Under the pieces are notes generated by a model. That model searched no databases and was not told the DNA's origin. It saw only the letters and a program-made list of their open reading frames with translations. A stretch of 64,000 nt of DNA. Origin: Opitutaceae bacterium. GTDB taxonomy: Bacteria; Verrucomicrobiota; Verrucomicrobiia; Opitutales; Opitutaceae. Shown piece by piece: positions 33,355-42,585 of this stretch. The position numbers were made by a program, and so were the translations under genes. The stretch's first letter is position 1; every line of letters starts with the position of its first letter. The DNA is taken from positions 62,001 to 126,000 of the forward strand of contig JANQSC010000075.1 in assembly GCA_028284235.1 (NCBI GenBank). Reading direction: 5' to 3'.

Positions 33355-34980
33355 ATGAAAACCGATCCCTACAATTCCGTACTAGAGGAGAGCGATGACG
33401 CCACTCTCGTCGCCGAGACGCTCGCGGGCGACCGGCAGGCGTTTGGCAAGATCGTCAATCGCTACCAGCGGCTCCTCTGCTCACTCGCCTACTCCTCGCT
33501 CGGCAGCCTGAACGCCAGCGAAGACGTGGCCCAGGAAGCCTTCATCGAAGCCTGGAAAAAACTCGGGACTCTCCGCGAGCCGGAGAAACTCAAATCGTGG
33601 CTCTGCGGCATCCTCCGCTTTAAAGTGAGCCACCACCGTAGAAAAGAAGCGCGGCGGCCGCTCAGCCAGGCCGACGACCTCCAAGAAGCGGAAGCTCTGG
33701 AATCGAACGACGAGCCCATACAGACAATCGCAATGAAAGAAGAAGAGCAGGCCATGCTGTGGCGCGCCCTGGAAACCGTGCCCGAAACCTACCGAGACAC
33801 CTTGATCCTCTACTACCGCGAACATCGGTCCGTAGAGCATGTCGCCAGCAAGCTGGACGTCAGCGAGGACGCCGTAAAACAACGCCTGTCCCGCGGACGA
33901 AAACTGCTGCAAGAAAAGATGATGAGTTTCGTGGAAGGCGCCCTCACCCGCAGCGCTCCCGGACCTGTATTCACCGCAGGAGTACTAGCGGCGATTACAT
34001 CCATCGCCCCGCCGGTCAAAGCGGCTAGCGCTGGAGCCGTAGCGGCGAAAGTCGGCACAACTTTCAAGTGGGCGTCAATTGTCACTTTCATCGCCACGTT
34101 TTCCGGCTTTATCAGCTCGTTCTTCGCCCTGCGGGCCAATCTCGACCAGTCTCGAACCAAACGCGAGCGAAGAGAAGTCGTCTTCGCGACCGCGGCCTTC
34201 ATCGGCGTTGCGATCGCATACGTAGCCGCGAGTTTCGGGTTGCGCTCCTTGGCCCATTCGATGCCCGATTATTCCGGATTCTTCGCTGTCGTCTCGCAAG
34301 TTGTAGTCATCGCATTCGTGGTCGCCTACGGTGTCATGATATTCCGCCTCTTTAAACGTTCCCGGGCCCTGAGAACCTCGGAACGAATCCGCCGGCCCAA
34401 CCTGTTCACGGCGCCCGAAGACCAGCCCGATTCCAAGAAACGCGAATACAAAAGCCGACTCGCCTTTCTCGGATTCCCCTTGATCCATGCCAAACTCGGT
34501 ATGGCGGAAAAAGGCGACAAGCCCGCCGTGGGATGGATCGCCGCGGGCGACCAAGCGTACGGTCTCCTCTTCGCCTGGGGCGGATTCGCCGTCGCCCCTA
34601 TCAGTGTCGGGATCGCTTCCTGCGGGATCGTTTCAGTCGGCGCAGTCGGAGTTGGCCTCGTCGGAATCGGGACCGTGGGGATCGGTCTGCTCGCGATCGG
34701 CGCCTCCGCCATCGGCTACAAAGCCTACGGCTCTCTCACCGCCACGGGATGGGAAAGCGCCTTCAGCCCCGGCTTCTCCATCGCAAAAGACGCGGCCATC
34801 GGCCCCTTCGCCTACGCGGAACACGTAAACACCGAGCTCGCGGCAGAAATCGCCAATATGTCCACGGTCGACCAATCCTACGTCGCGATCCTCGGCGGCA
34901 TGGCCCTCCTCGTACTCGTCCCCGTCATCCTCTGGTCCCGCGCCGTCCGCAAAAAAATGCGCAAACCGCCCGCCGAATAG
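33355..34980 (+). CDS. ECF sigma factor fused to a membrane domain
   Basis: 541 residues from the ATG at 33355; an upstream TTG at 33346 is less likely. Residues 27-97 are sigma region 2 (YQRLLCSLAYSSLGSLNASEDVAQEAFIEAWKK, in parts), 135-190 region 4 (YRDTLILYYREHRSVEHVASKLDVSEDAVKQRLSRGR, in parts). Then follow a hydrophobic helix at about 238-258, further helices near 278-297 and 305-328, an IG-repeat stretch near 400-450 (VGIASCGIVSVGAVGVGLVG) and a last helix near 515-530. The sigma moiety is therefore tethered to the membrane by its own C-terminus, which may replace a separate anti-sigma. It stands alone; regulation and target promoters are unknown. Confidence 0.85.
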   Translation: MKTDPYNSVLEESDDATLVAETLAGDRQAFGKIVNRYQRLLCSLAYSSLGSLNASEDVAQEAFIEAWKKLGTLREPEKLKSWLCGILRFKVSHHRRKEARRPLSQADDLQEAEALESNDEPIQTIAMKEEEQAMLWRALETVPETYRDTLILYYREHRSVEHVASKLDVSEDAVKQRLSRGRKLLQEKMMSFVEGALTRSAPGPVFTAGVLAAITSIAPPVKAASAGAVAAKVGTTFKWASIVTFIATFSGFISSFFALRANLDQSRTKRERREVVFATAAFIGVAIAYVAASFGLRSLAHSMPDYSGFFAVVSQVVVIAFVVAYGVMIFRLFKRSRALRTSERIRRPNLFTAPEDQPDSKKREYKSRLAFLGFPLIHAKLGMAEKGDKPAVGWIAAGDQAYGLLFAWGGFAVAPISVGIASCGIVSVGAVGVGLVGIGTVGIGLLAIGASAIGYKAYGSLTATGWESAFSPGFSIAKDAAIGPFAYAEHVNTELAAEIANMSTVDQSYVAILGGMALLVLVPVILWSRAVRKKMRKPPAE

Positions 34981-35004
34981 CTCAGCCGCGCGAACCCTCG
35001 TCGC

Positions 35005-35045
35005 GATACACTCCTTCCCTCATTCTCTCCCTCTCTCATTCCCCC
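35005..35045. repeat. Pyrimidine-rich tract
   Basis: CT-only runs of the CCTTCCCTCATTCTCTCCC type just after the sigma-fusion gene. Similar tracts at 36049-36103 and 44947-44986 share the word TCTCTCCGTCCCTC or close variants. Role unknown. Confidence 0.45.
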
Positions 35046-35104
35046 CACACACATTCGCAAGGATGGACAACTTTTCCAAACCCTGTTTCGGTTAAGCTGT
35101 CTGC

Positions 35105-35977
35105 ATGAACTCTGAGAAGCGGAAGACACGAGAACACTACGGCGACCGTATCCGCAAGGCGGTTACCTTCATGGAAGCCAACCAGTCTCGCGTTCCGACC
35201 CTGGAGGAACTCTCGAAAGTCGCTGGCTTTTCCGCCTACCACTTCCATCGCGTCTTCCATGCGTACGTCGGTGAAACGGTGGCCAGCTATTTGAAGAGAA
35301 TTCGCCTCGAACGAGCCGCTATGCAGCTCTGCCATACCGAACAAATGGTATTGGACGTAGCCCTTGACGCGGGGTACGAAACCGAATCGGCCTTCATTAA
35401 AGCCTTCAAAACTCGGTTCAAACAGTCTCCCGGGGTCTTCCGCAAATCAGGCAACGCAACCATACAACCCAACCAAAACATAAAACTGAAAATGCAGACT
35501 CAATCGATAAACGCGGAAAGTATCCAAAAACTGGAACCAATTCCCATCTACTACGTTCGGAAAACCGGACCCTACGCTCAAGCGGCCAAGGAGGCCTTCG
35601 GAACCCTCATGCCCTTTCTCTACGGCAACAAGCTGACGAGTCCCGACATGCGATGCTTCGGCATCTCCTTCGACGACCCCAACGTAACCGACCCAAGCAA
35701 ACTCCGCTACGAAGCCGCCGCCACCGTGGAAGTCGCTCACGAGCCGGAAGGCGAAGTGCAGCGCAAGGACATCGAAGGCGGCAAGTACGCGACCTTCCTG
35801 CACAAAGGCGCCTACGAGACGCTCGCCGGAACCTACGACGCCATCTTCTCGCAGTGGCTTCCCGAGAGCGGTGAACAACTCCGAGACCGCCCCGTATTTG
35901 AAGAGTACCTCAACCGGGACCCGCGCAAAACCAAACCCGAAAACCTCCGCACGCTGATCTACCTGCCACTGCAGTAG
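35105..35977 (+). CDS. AraC-family regulator with GyrI-like effector domain
   Basis: 290 residues. An N-terminal double helix-turn-helix (residues about 13-110; GYETESAFIKAFKTRFKQSPGVFRK is the second HTH) is followed by a GyrI/Rob-type ligand domain at about 130-290 (YYVRKTGPYAQAAKEAFGTLMPFLYG). Such proteins sense small hydrophobic or cationic compounds and activate efflux or stress genes. HTH first and GyrI second is the Rob/SoxS-related order, here in the same chain. It is convergent with the efflux operon and next to it, so it may govern pump expression; no operator was identified. Confidence 0.85.
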   Translation: MNSEKRKTREHYGDRIRKAVTFMEANQSRVPTLEELSKVAGFSAYHFHRVFHAYVGETVASYLKRIRLERAAMQLCHTEQMVLDVALDAGYETESAFIKAFKTRFKQSPGVFRKSGNATIQPNQNIKLKMQTQSINAESIQKLEPIPIYYVRKTGPYAQAAKEAFGTLMPFLYGNKLTSPDMRCFGISFDDPNVTDPSKLRYEAAATVEVAHEPEGEVQRKDIEGGKYATFLHKGAYETLAGTYDAIFSQWLPESGEQLRDRPVFEEYLNRDPRKTKPENLRTLIYLPLQ

Positions 35978-35997
35978 TCAAGCATAGGCTCCACGCG

Positions 35998-36027
35998 ATC
36001 GTTCTCCCAAAAACACGGGAGAACGAT
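35998..36027. terminator. Hairpin between convergent genes
   Basis: ATCGTTCTCCC, 8-nt loop AAAAACAC, GGGAGAACGAT: a perfect 11-bp stem that ends exactly before the stop codon of the minus-strand gene at 36028. It probably works for both genes; there is no T-tract in either direction. Confidence 0.6.
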
Positions 36028-36948
36028 TCAACATCTACCCAACCGCTCCCCCTCTCTCCTTCTCTCCGTCCCTCCATCCCTCCATCCCTCCATCTCCCCA
36101 CTCTCCAAACGCCCCGCGATCTCGCGCAGGCGGATGAGCTGGGCATAGTAGAACGGAAACGACAAAACGGCCTCGATGAATCCGAAGACATACATCACGG
36201 CGGAAACCACTTGCCCCATCGTAGCCGCGCCAGAGGTCGCAACGGCGACCACCGTGTAGATCAGCGCCCCGGAAAGCGCGAGCCAGATGAGCGAGTAGTT
36301 AAGCGTATCCAAATCCGACATTCGAATCCGCCAACGCGTAAGCAGTTGAAAATGTCGCGCCACCTCTCGACGGTCGCCCGACTCCAGAATCGCGACTTGC
36401 TTTTCAGTCTCGTCGTTCACACCTCGATTTAGCCGGAAGATCCGTCCGCCGCTCAACCCGTATATCACAACTGTGAATACGGCTGCGCCCAAGCAGACGA
36501 AGAACACCCGTAAGTCGATCAACGCAATAATCGCCAACGTCCCGAACAGGCCAATGAACTCGTTGAGCAGCGCAGGGACAGACTCCTCCAAGAAGTCGAC
36601 GAACTCCTTGAACAACGAAACGCGAGCGGAAACCGTCGACAGCGATCTCCCCTTGCGCCGCTCAGCCTCCACCACTTCGTCCGCCACTACGCAGTAGATT
36701 TCTCCGTACGCTCGGGTATCGTAAAAACGTCGACTCGAGCCAACCAGCAACAACGCGAAGCAAATACCGCCCAGCTTTAAGACGCCCTCCCAACTGTCAT
36801 TCATCAGTCCGTCCACGGCCCAGCCGATCGCCACCGGAATGGAGACCAGCGCCGCCGCGTCCAGCACTACCAAGACCCAAGTCAAAGCCGCTTTCCTCCA
36901 AAAACGGCGGATCAGTCCTCCCAGCGAGAACGGGTTCCCGTCGCTCAC
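36028..36948 (-). CDS. ABC transporter six-transmembrane domain, no ATPase
   Basis: 306 residues from the GTG at 36948, which overlaps the TGA of the RND gene (GTGA); the open frame continues upstream inside that gene only as a shadow. Six hydrophobic segments match the ABC exporter membrane fold (PVAIGWAVDGLMND, AYGEIYCVVADEVVEAERRKG, FLEESVPALLNEFIGLFGTLAIIALI, GQVVSAVMYVFGFIEAV). There is no Walker A, signature or Walker B sequence anywhere downstream. It is the last gene of a five-gene efflux operon. The C-terminal 20 residues (MEGWRDGGTERRREGER) are encoded by the pyrimidine-rich tract and are probably not functional. It may be a helper subunit of the RND pump or a pump that borrows an ATPase. 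Confidence 0.8.
   Translation of the reverse strand: MSDGNPFSLGGLIRRFWRKAALTWVLVVLDAAALVSIPVAIGWAVDGLMNDSWEGVLKLGGICFALLLVGSSRRFYDTRAYGEIYCVVADEVVEAERRKGRSLSTVSARVSLFKEFVDFLEESVPALLNEFIGLFGTLAIIALIDLRVFFVCLGAAVFTVVIYGLSGGRIFRLNRGVNDETEKQVAILESGDRREVARHFQLLTRWRIRMSDLDTLNYSLIWLALSGALIYTVVAVATSGAATMGQVVSAVMYVFGFIEAVLSFPFYYAQLIRLREIAGRLESGEMEGWRDGGTERRREGERLGRC
36049..36103. repeat. Pyrimidine-rich tract inside the ABC-domain C-terminus
   Basis: CCCTCTCTCC, TTCTCTCCG, then four CCCTCCAT-type units in a row. It is read in the last codons of the minus-strand ABC gene. The word TCTCTCCGTCCCTC also occurs in the tract near 44970-44986. Confidence 0.5.
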
Positions 36949-39900
36949 GATTCGCTCCTCGGTTTGAAGAAGGAACGCAAATCGCTTCCGACCGCGATTA
37001 GCAACGGCGCGATGAACAGAGTAATGGGCGTGGCGAGTAGCTCGCCCCACGCCAGCGAAACCGCAGCGGGGATAAGGTACTGCGCCTGTTCGGACGTTTC
37101 CGTCAAGAGCGGCATCAGTCCACACACCGTGGTAACTGTAGTTAAAAAAATCGGACGGAAGCGACTGATTCCCGCCACCACCAGAGCCTCCTGTAGCGGC
37201 ATCCCATCCTCGCGATTCTGGTTGAACCGAGTAATCATCACCAAACTGTCGTTCACCACGATACCCATCACTGCCAGCATTCCGAAAAACGAGAGCACGC
37301 TGAGCGGAAACCCCATCGCCCAATGCCCAATCGCCGCGCCGACAAACGAAAAAGGGACCACCGACATAATTACGAGCGGTTGGCTATACGACTTCAAAGG
37401 CACCGCCAACAAACTGTAGATCAAAAGCGCGATCAGAATCAGCGCCCGTTTCAACCCGTCGCGTATCTCCCCCATCTCCTCGAGTTCCCCCGCCCCCTTG
37501 ATCTCCAATTGCGGGTAGCGTTCCTTCAACCGCGGCGCGATCGACTCCTTTATCACCGAATACGCTTCGGACGGGCTCACCACCTTCTTGTCCAAGGTCG
37601 CCTGCGCGTACACCTGCCGCTTGCCGTTCTCGCGAAAAATGTTCGCCGGCACGTAGCCCGATTCCACAGTCGCCACCAATGGCAAGGGAACCCAATCACC
37701 GTTTGCAGTTTGAATTCGCGTATCCAAGATATCACGTACATGTCGCCGCCGATCGCGCAAGTATCCCACTTTTACTTTCACCTCCTCCGCGCCGCGCTGC
37801 ATCCGCTGCACTTCCAGTCCCCCAAACGCGTCCCCAATCTGGCGGGCGAGATCCGCGTTGGTCAGACCCATGTGCTGCGCTTCGGGCTTCAAGCGCAATC
37901 GAATCTGCGGACTCCCTTGACGCAAATTGTCGCGCATGTCGTGCACCCCTTCTATCTGTCCGAGCTCGCGGGAAAAGTACGCGACCGCGTCCTCCAGCAC
38001 AGCCGTCTCACGCGCCCCCAAAGCCACCACAAAGCCGCCACCCAGTTCTTCCGTCCCACTGAACGTCAGCTCCTCGACGCCTTCCAGTTCGCCCACCCGA
38101 TCCCGCCAAAGTCGCAAGGTCTCGAGCGTTTCGATTTTCCGGTCCGCTTCCGGTTGGAGCTCAGCAAAGACCATCGCCGAGGTTTCATCGACGAGCGCCG
38201 TCATGATCCGGGCGATAGGCGGCTTGTCCGCTCCAAGCTCCGCCATCGCCTCGACGTTGAGCTCCTCCGCTCGCTTTTCAATCGCGTCGACGTTCTCCAA
38301 CGTCAGATTGAGCGGGCTACCGCTGTTCATATTCATCGACACCGTTATAAACTGTCCGGGGACTTCCGGGAAAAACACCGTTCTTATCCATCCTTTGGAT
38401 ACGAAAAGCAAAGTGCAAAAGGCGATTGAGACGAAGACCGTCAATACCGCGTAGCGATGCCGCAACGCCTGCTCGAGCAAGCGCCGGTAGACGCGGCGAC
38501 TCAGAAAGTCGAGTGACCGCGAGGCGAGCGATTGAATCGCGCGCCACCATCGAGTCCAGGGCTTTCGGGGCTCAGCCTCATTGAGCCTTACCGACGCCAA
38601 ATGGGCGGGCAATATCAGTTTGCTCTCAAACAAGGAAACAAGCAGAGCCACGATCACCACCACCGCGAACGCCGCCATGACTTTACCCAAGTCGTTCTCG
38701 ATCAGCAACAGCGGGAAAAACGCTGCCACCGTCGTGAAACAGCCGAACACCGTAGCCGTCGAAACCCGGTTCACTCCCCGAATCGTCCCTTCAATCGGAT
38801 CGCCAGTCTTCCCGCGAGATTCAAACACGCTCTCCCCCACGACAATTGCGTCGTCCACCAGAATGCCCAGCACCACGATCATGCCGAAGGTAGTAATGTC
38901 GTTCAGCGAATGGCCGAGAAAACGGTCGCTCATCACGATCAAAGTCCCAGCGATCGAAATGGGAATCCCCATCGCTACCCAAAACGCCAGTCGGAAATTC
39001 AGGAACAGAGCCAGCAACGCGAACACGATCAGCAGCCCCTGCCAGGCATTGGTCGCCAATAGTTGGAGACGGTCTTTCATGTAGACGCTGTACTCGCCCC
39101 AGATATCGACTTCGATTCCCTCCGGCAACTGCGGTCGGACGCGCTCGACGATCTCGCGAGCCGCTTCGCTGATCTCGATCAAATGCCCTTTCTTGCTCGT
39201 ATAAAGCTGAATACCGACCGAAGGAGTCCGCTGGAATCGAGCGAAACTGATTTCCTCAGTGAATCCGTCGACCACCTTGCCCACGTCTTTCACCAAGATG
39301 CGCGCCCCGTTGGGGTAGGTTTTTAGAGGAATGGACGCGAACTCCTCGCGTTCGAACGCTCGCTCGTCCGCTCGCACGACCACCCGCCCGCTCTCGCTGC
39401 GGATACTTCCCGTGCGATAGTCGAGTGAAGCCGCGTCCACGGCCGCTGCAACGTCGTGCAACGACAGCCCGTGCATGCGCAGCAACGCGTCATCCACCTC
39501 CACGCGCAACTCGAACTCCTCCAATCCAAACGTATCCAACTTTGTAATATTTGGATGAGCCAAAAGCTCCTCGCGCAAATCTCGAGCCACCCGCTGCAAT
39601 GCGAGCGGCTCTCCATCGCCGTAAACCTGCACGATAAGGGCCTCCACCGTAAACTCGTCTCGCGACACGATCGGTCGCTCCGCGTCGCGCGGCAAATTAT
39701 AGATGGAGTCGACCCGCGACGTTACTTCGTTCTGAAACCGCTCAAAGTCAAATCCGCTATTCTTCTGCACGGTCACCGAAGAAACGGACTCGCTCGAAAG
39801 CGAAGTCACTTTTTTGACTCCCGGCGCGCCTTCCAGGGCTTTCTCAATACGTCGAGAAACACCGCGATCCACCTGCTCCGCGCTCGCGCCCGGATACAGC

Positions 39901-40049
39901 GTCGTCACCGTCACCGAACTCGGCGGCAACGCAGGAAAGCCTTCGATCCGAATCGACTGGAGGGTGAACAGCCCTCCCACCAAGGCCAGGCCCATCAACA
40001 AATTGGCAGCGACCGGATTCCGGACAAACCAAGCGGACAGCGCGTGCAT
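36945..40049 (-). CDS. RND-family efflux pump inner-membrane protein
   Basis: 1034 residues, normal length for an AcrB/MexB-type pump. N-terminus FVRNPVAANLLMGLALVGGL is the first membrane helix; twelve helices and two large periplasmic loops follow. TM4 has GMIVVLGILVDDAIVVGE with the paired Asp of the proton relay. VFFPEVPGQFITVSMNMNSG and FLTTVTTVCGLMPLL mark the second half. It exports hydrophobic compounds, antibiotics, solvents or metals across the envelope with the MFP and OMF encoded upstream. It belongs to the operon led by the TetR gene and overlaps the ABC-domain gene by 4 bp. Substrate not predictable; the sequence is nearer to HAE-type than to heavy-metal-type pumps by eye. Confidence 0.93.
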   Translation of the reverse strand: MHALSAWFVRNPVAANLLMGLALVGGLFTLQSIRIEGFPALPPSSVTVTTLYPGASAEQVDRGVSRRIEKALEGAPGVKKVTSLSSESVSSVTVQKNSGFDFERFQNEVTSRVDSIYNLPRDAERPIVSRDEFTVEALIVQVYGDGEPLALQRVARDLREELLAHPNITKLDTFGLEEFELRVEVDDALLRMHGLSLHDVAAAVDAASLDYRTGSIRSESGRVVVRADERAFEREEFASIPLKTYPNGARILVKDVGKVVDGFTEEISFARFQRTPSVGIQLYTSKKGHLIEISEAAREIVERVRPQLPEGIEVDIWGEYSVYMKDRLQLLATNAWQGLLIVFALLALFLNFRLAFWVAMGIPISIAGTLIVMSDRFLGHSLNDITTFGMIVVLGILVDDAIVVGESVFESRGKTGDPIEGTIRGVNRVSTATVFGCFTTVAAFFPLLLIENDLGKVMAAFAVVVIVALLVSLFESKLILPAHLASVRLNEAEPRKPWTRWWRAIQSLASRSLDFLSRRVYRRLLEQALRHRYAVLTVFVSIAFCTLLFVSKGWIRTVFFPEVPGQFITVSMNMNSGSPLNLTLENVDAIEKRAEELNVEAMAELGADKPPIARIMTALVDETSAMVFAELQPEADRKIETLETLRLWRDRVGELEGVEELTFSGTEELGGGFVVALGARETAVLEDAVAYFSRELGQIEGVHDMRDNLRQGSPQIRLRLKPEAQHMGLTNADLARQIGDAFGGLEVQRMQRGAEEVKVKVGYLRDRRRHVRDILDTRIQTANGDWVPLPLVATVESGYVPANIFRENGKRQVYAQATLDKKVVSPSEAYSVIKESIAPRLKERYPQLEIKGAGELEEMGEIRDGLKRALILIALLIYSLLAVPLKSYSQPLVIMSVVPFSFVGAAIGHWAMGFPLSVLSFFGMLAVMGIVVNDSLVMITRFNQNREDGMPLQEALVVAGISRFRPIFLTTVTTVCGLMPLLTETSEQAQYLIPAAVSLAWGELLATPITLFIAPLLIAVGSDLRSFFKPRSES

Positions 40050-40051
40050 GA

Positions 40052-41212
40052 CTAGTCTCCTTCCTCTCCCTCGATCGGCTGTACGCGCAATCCCGATACG
40101 AAGCTGCTGTTCGGTGAAACCGCAACACGCAGCTCTTGACCTATTCCTGCGAACGCCTTCACGAACACCGTTCCGTCTCCGTGAAAAACTGGATCCGCAA
40201 AGCGCGATTCCAAGCGCCCCCCGGAGTCGACAAACCAGACCTTCCCTGATTTAGTCAAAGCCGATTCGGGAAGTCGCAGCAGATCGGGAACCGGGCGTCC
40301 CGACAGTTCGCTCCGGATGAACATGCCGGGAAGCAATGGCGGATCCTGCATGAGGGGATCCTCCACTCGTAGGAAGAGCGTCCGTAGACGCGACGCCCGA
40401 TCCAGACGCCGACTGTCGCGAATCACGCGCGCCCCCCACTCGGAATTCCCTTGCGGCTCGCGCACACGGGCTTCGCTCCCAACGAGTGGCTGTGGGAGGA
40501 GCGCCCATTCGGCGGAATCCAGTTGAATGCCGATTTCCACCGCGTCGAGACCATAGAACGAACCGATCTCGTCACCAGCGAAAAGCGACTCGCCACGATC
40601 CACGCCACGCGAGATCACCACGCCGTCAAACGGAGCTCGAACGGCCGTCCAGTCGAGCTGATCCTCAGCGTAAACCAGAGCGGCGCGAGCCGCCTCCACA
40701 GCGGACTGAGCCACCTTCAACTGAGGCGATCGCAAAGTCAGCGGCGAATCGGGCTGACCATCGATTCCGGACCGTATCCAGTTCGCTTGCGCTTCCTGCG
40801 CCAGCAACTCCTCTTGCAACAACGCGGTTTCGGCTGACGCGAGCTGACTCCTCGCGTCAGCGACCTGCGCTTCGTAAGCGCTCCGCTCAAGCCGCGCGAG
40901 AACCTCTCCTTCCCTGACAAGCTCCCCCGCTCTCAGCATTTCGGATACGAATTCAATCCTCCCGTTGACCTGAGCGCGGACGGTCGATTCCCAGACCGGC
41001 AGCACTTCTCCCAACGCCGCCACTATAGCCGCGTGGGAACGAGGCTTCACCACGAGAACGGAAACCGGCATTCCTTTAGAATCAACTGTATCCGCTTCCT
41101 GAACACGATCGACCGGCTCCATGAACGACAAGGCGACGACAAGCGCCAAACACACGCCAGCTGTCCCCGCAAATGCCAGCCACACCTTCATCTTTCTCGA
41201 CCCAAGCTTCAT
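40052..41212 (-). CDS. RND pump membrane fusion protein
   Basis: About 386 residues. The ATG at 41212 overlaps the OMF stop (TGATG); a GTG at 41215 adds one residue. One membrane anchor at residues 9-30 (KVWLAFAGTAGVCLALVVALS). HlyD-type lipoyl/hairpin halves: EVLPVWESTVRAQVNGRIEFVSEMLRAGELVREGEVLARLE, in parts, and its partner WTAVRAPFDGVVISRGVDRGESL. A coiled-coil hairpin lies between (residues about 110-170). It bridges the RND pump to the outer-membrane channel. It ends 2 bp before the RND start. Confidence 0.92.
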   Translation of the reverse strand: MKLGSRKMKVWLAFAGTAGVCLALVVALSFMEPVDRVQEADTVDSKGMPVSVLVVKPRSHAAIVAALGEVLPVWESTVRAQVNGRIEFVSEMLRAGELVREGEVLARLERSAYEAQVADARSQLASAETALLQEELLAQEAQANWIRSGIDGQPDSPLTLRSPQLKVAQSAVEAARAALVYAEDQLDWTAVRAPFDGVVISRGVDRGESLFAGDEIGSFYGLDAVEIGIQLDSAEWALLPQPLVGSEARVREPQGNSEWGARVIRDSRRLDRASRLRTLFLRVEDPLMQDPPLLPGMFIRSELSGRPVPDLLRLPESALTKSGKVWFVDSGGRLESRFADPVFHGDGTVFVKAFAGIGQELRVAVSPNSSFVSGLRVQPIEGEEGD

Positions 41213-42573
41213 CACAACTCCTCCGATACGACCGACGCTCCCAGCGCCAACGCGAGATCAATCCGATTCACGGCAATCCTGCCCTGCACATCGTTGAGGC
41301 GCAGCTTCACTGCCATTTCCTGCTCCTTGGCAATCAGCATGCTCTGCAGGGAATCGAGCCCTTGGCGGTACCGGTTCTCGTAGTAACGACTGCTCGACTC
41401 CGATTCGTTCACCGCCATCGCCAAGGCCTCAGCCTGAACGCCAAACGCTCGGTCCGCGTCCAGGGCGTCTTCGACTTCCTTAAGCGCGCGCAGGACGATC
41501 GAACGCAGATCCAGCAATGCCGCATCGACCTCGGAGCCACGCGCCTGCGATACGCTACGAATTCGACCGCCTTCGAACAACGGCTGAAAAAGCGATCCCA
41601 GAATGCTCCGCTGATCCACCGCGCTGCCCAAGTCACCGAGACGGGCGCTCGCCCGAAACAGATCGCCCGAAATCCGGGCAGACGGCAGGGCCGCTTTCTT
41701 CGCCGACCGCTCCGCCCGCCGCGCCGACTCTACGCGAGCCAAGGCGGCTCGAACATCCGGACGTTTCTCCAGGGTTTCCGCCGGAACGCTTCGAACACCA
41801 AGCGTCACACGCGGAATCCGCGCTTCCGTCACCAATCCACCCACCGGATAACGCCCCGCAAGTAGCTCCAGCCGACGAACGGCTTCACTCAGCGCGGCCT
41901 GTTGACCGCTTAAGTCCGCCCGCGCGATCTCCGTCCGGCTTCGAGCGGTGGAAAGCTCGTCCAAATTCCCCGTTCCATCGCGATAGCGTTCCCTCAACAA
42001 CGACTCCGCTTTACGCAAGACCTCGACGCGCTCGCTTTCGATTGCCACCGAACGGCGAAGCGCCTCTTGCTCCATCCACACTTGAATCACCCGCGCTGCC
42101 AACGCGTCGCGAGCGCCCAGCCAATCCTGATTCGCCGCGTTGAACGACTCCTTCGCAGCCGCATGCTCGTCGGCCAGTCTTCCCCAGAGGTCCAATTCCC
42201 AACTCGCCCCCACGCCCAAACGATGGCTGTCGAAACTTCCCGTATCCAAAAGATCGCGACCCTTGCTCAGATTTCCGTGCACGCGTGGCAGTGTCTGCGA
42301 CCGAGTTAACCCCAGCAAAAAGCCCTGAGCCTGCAAGCGCTTGGCGGTCGCCCTCAAGTCAGGGTTGTTGGAGAGCGCTTCGCGGACCAATTCGCTCACC
42401 GCTTCTTCGTCCACCCACTCCAACAGGCCCGCCGCGACAGGCAAGTCGCCCTTCGCAATCGCCGCATTCCAACTCTGCGGAATCCCCTTCGGCAAAGACG
42501 TCTCTTGCAAAGGATGCAAGGTCGCACAACCCGCAGCCAGGCAAAGCCCGGCCATCAATACAATCGATCTCAT
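41212..42573 (-). CDS. TolC-like outer-membrane efflux lipoprotein
   Basis: 453 residues. Lipobox CLAAG-C16 makes it a lipid-anchored OprM-type channel. Two TolC repeats (OEP domains) are visible: residues about 60-250, with VGASWELDLWGRL, and 260-450, with a beta-strand pair near QRSILGSLFQPLFEGGRI. Long coiled helices (LSTARSRTEIARADLSGQQAAL) line the tunnel. It forms the outer-membrane exit of the RND pump. It follows the TetR gene by 12 bp. Confidence 0.92.
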   Translation of the reverse strand: MRSIVLMAGLCLAAGCATLHPLQETSLPKGIPQSWNAAIAKGDLPVAAGLLEWVDEEAVSELVREALSNNPDLRATAKRLQAQGFLLGLTRSQTLPRVHGNLSKGRDLLDTGSFDSHRLGVGASWELDLWGRLADEHAAAKESFNAANQDWLGARDALAARVIQVWMEQEALRRSVAIESERVEVLRKAESLLRERYRDGTGNLDELSTARSRTEIARADLSGQQAALSEAVRRLELLAGRYPVGGLVTEARIPRVTLGVRSVPAETLEKRPDVRAALARVESARRAERSAKKAALPSARISGDLFRASARLGDLGSAVDQRSILGSLFQPLFEGGRIRSVSQARGSEVDAALLDLRSIVLRALKEVEDALDADRAFGVQAEALAMAVNESESSSRYYENRYRQGLDSLQSMLIAKEQEMAVKLRLNDVQGRIAVNRIDLALALGASVVSEEL

Positions 42574-42585
42574 GACCGCTCCGAC

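Noticed and set aside
37323..38429. Plus-strand frame of 368 codons opposite the RND pump
   Set aside because: His/Arg/Gln-rich translation, typical of a shadow; the RND gene is intact.
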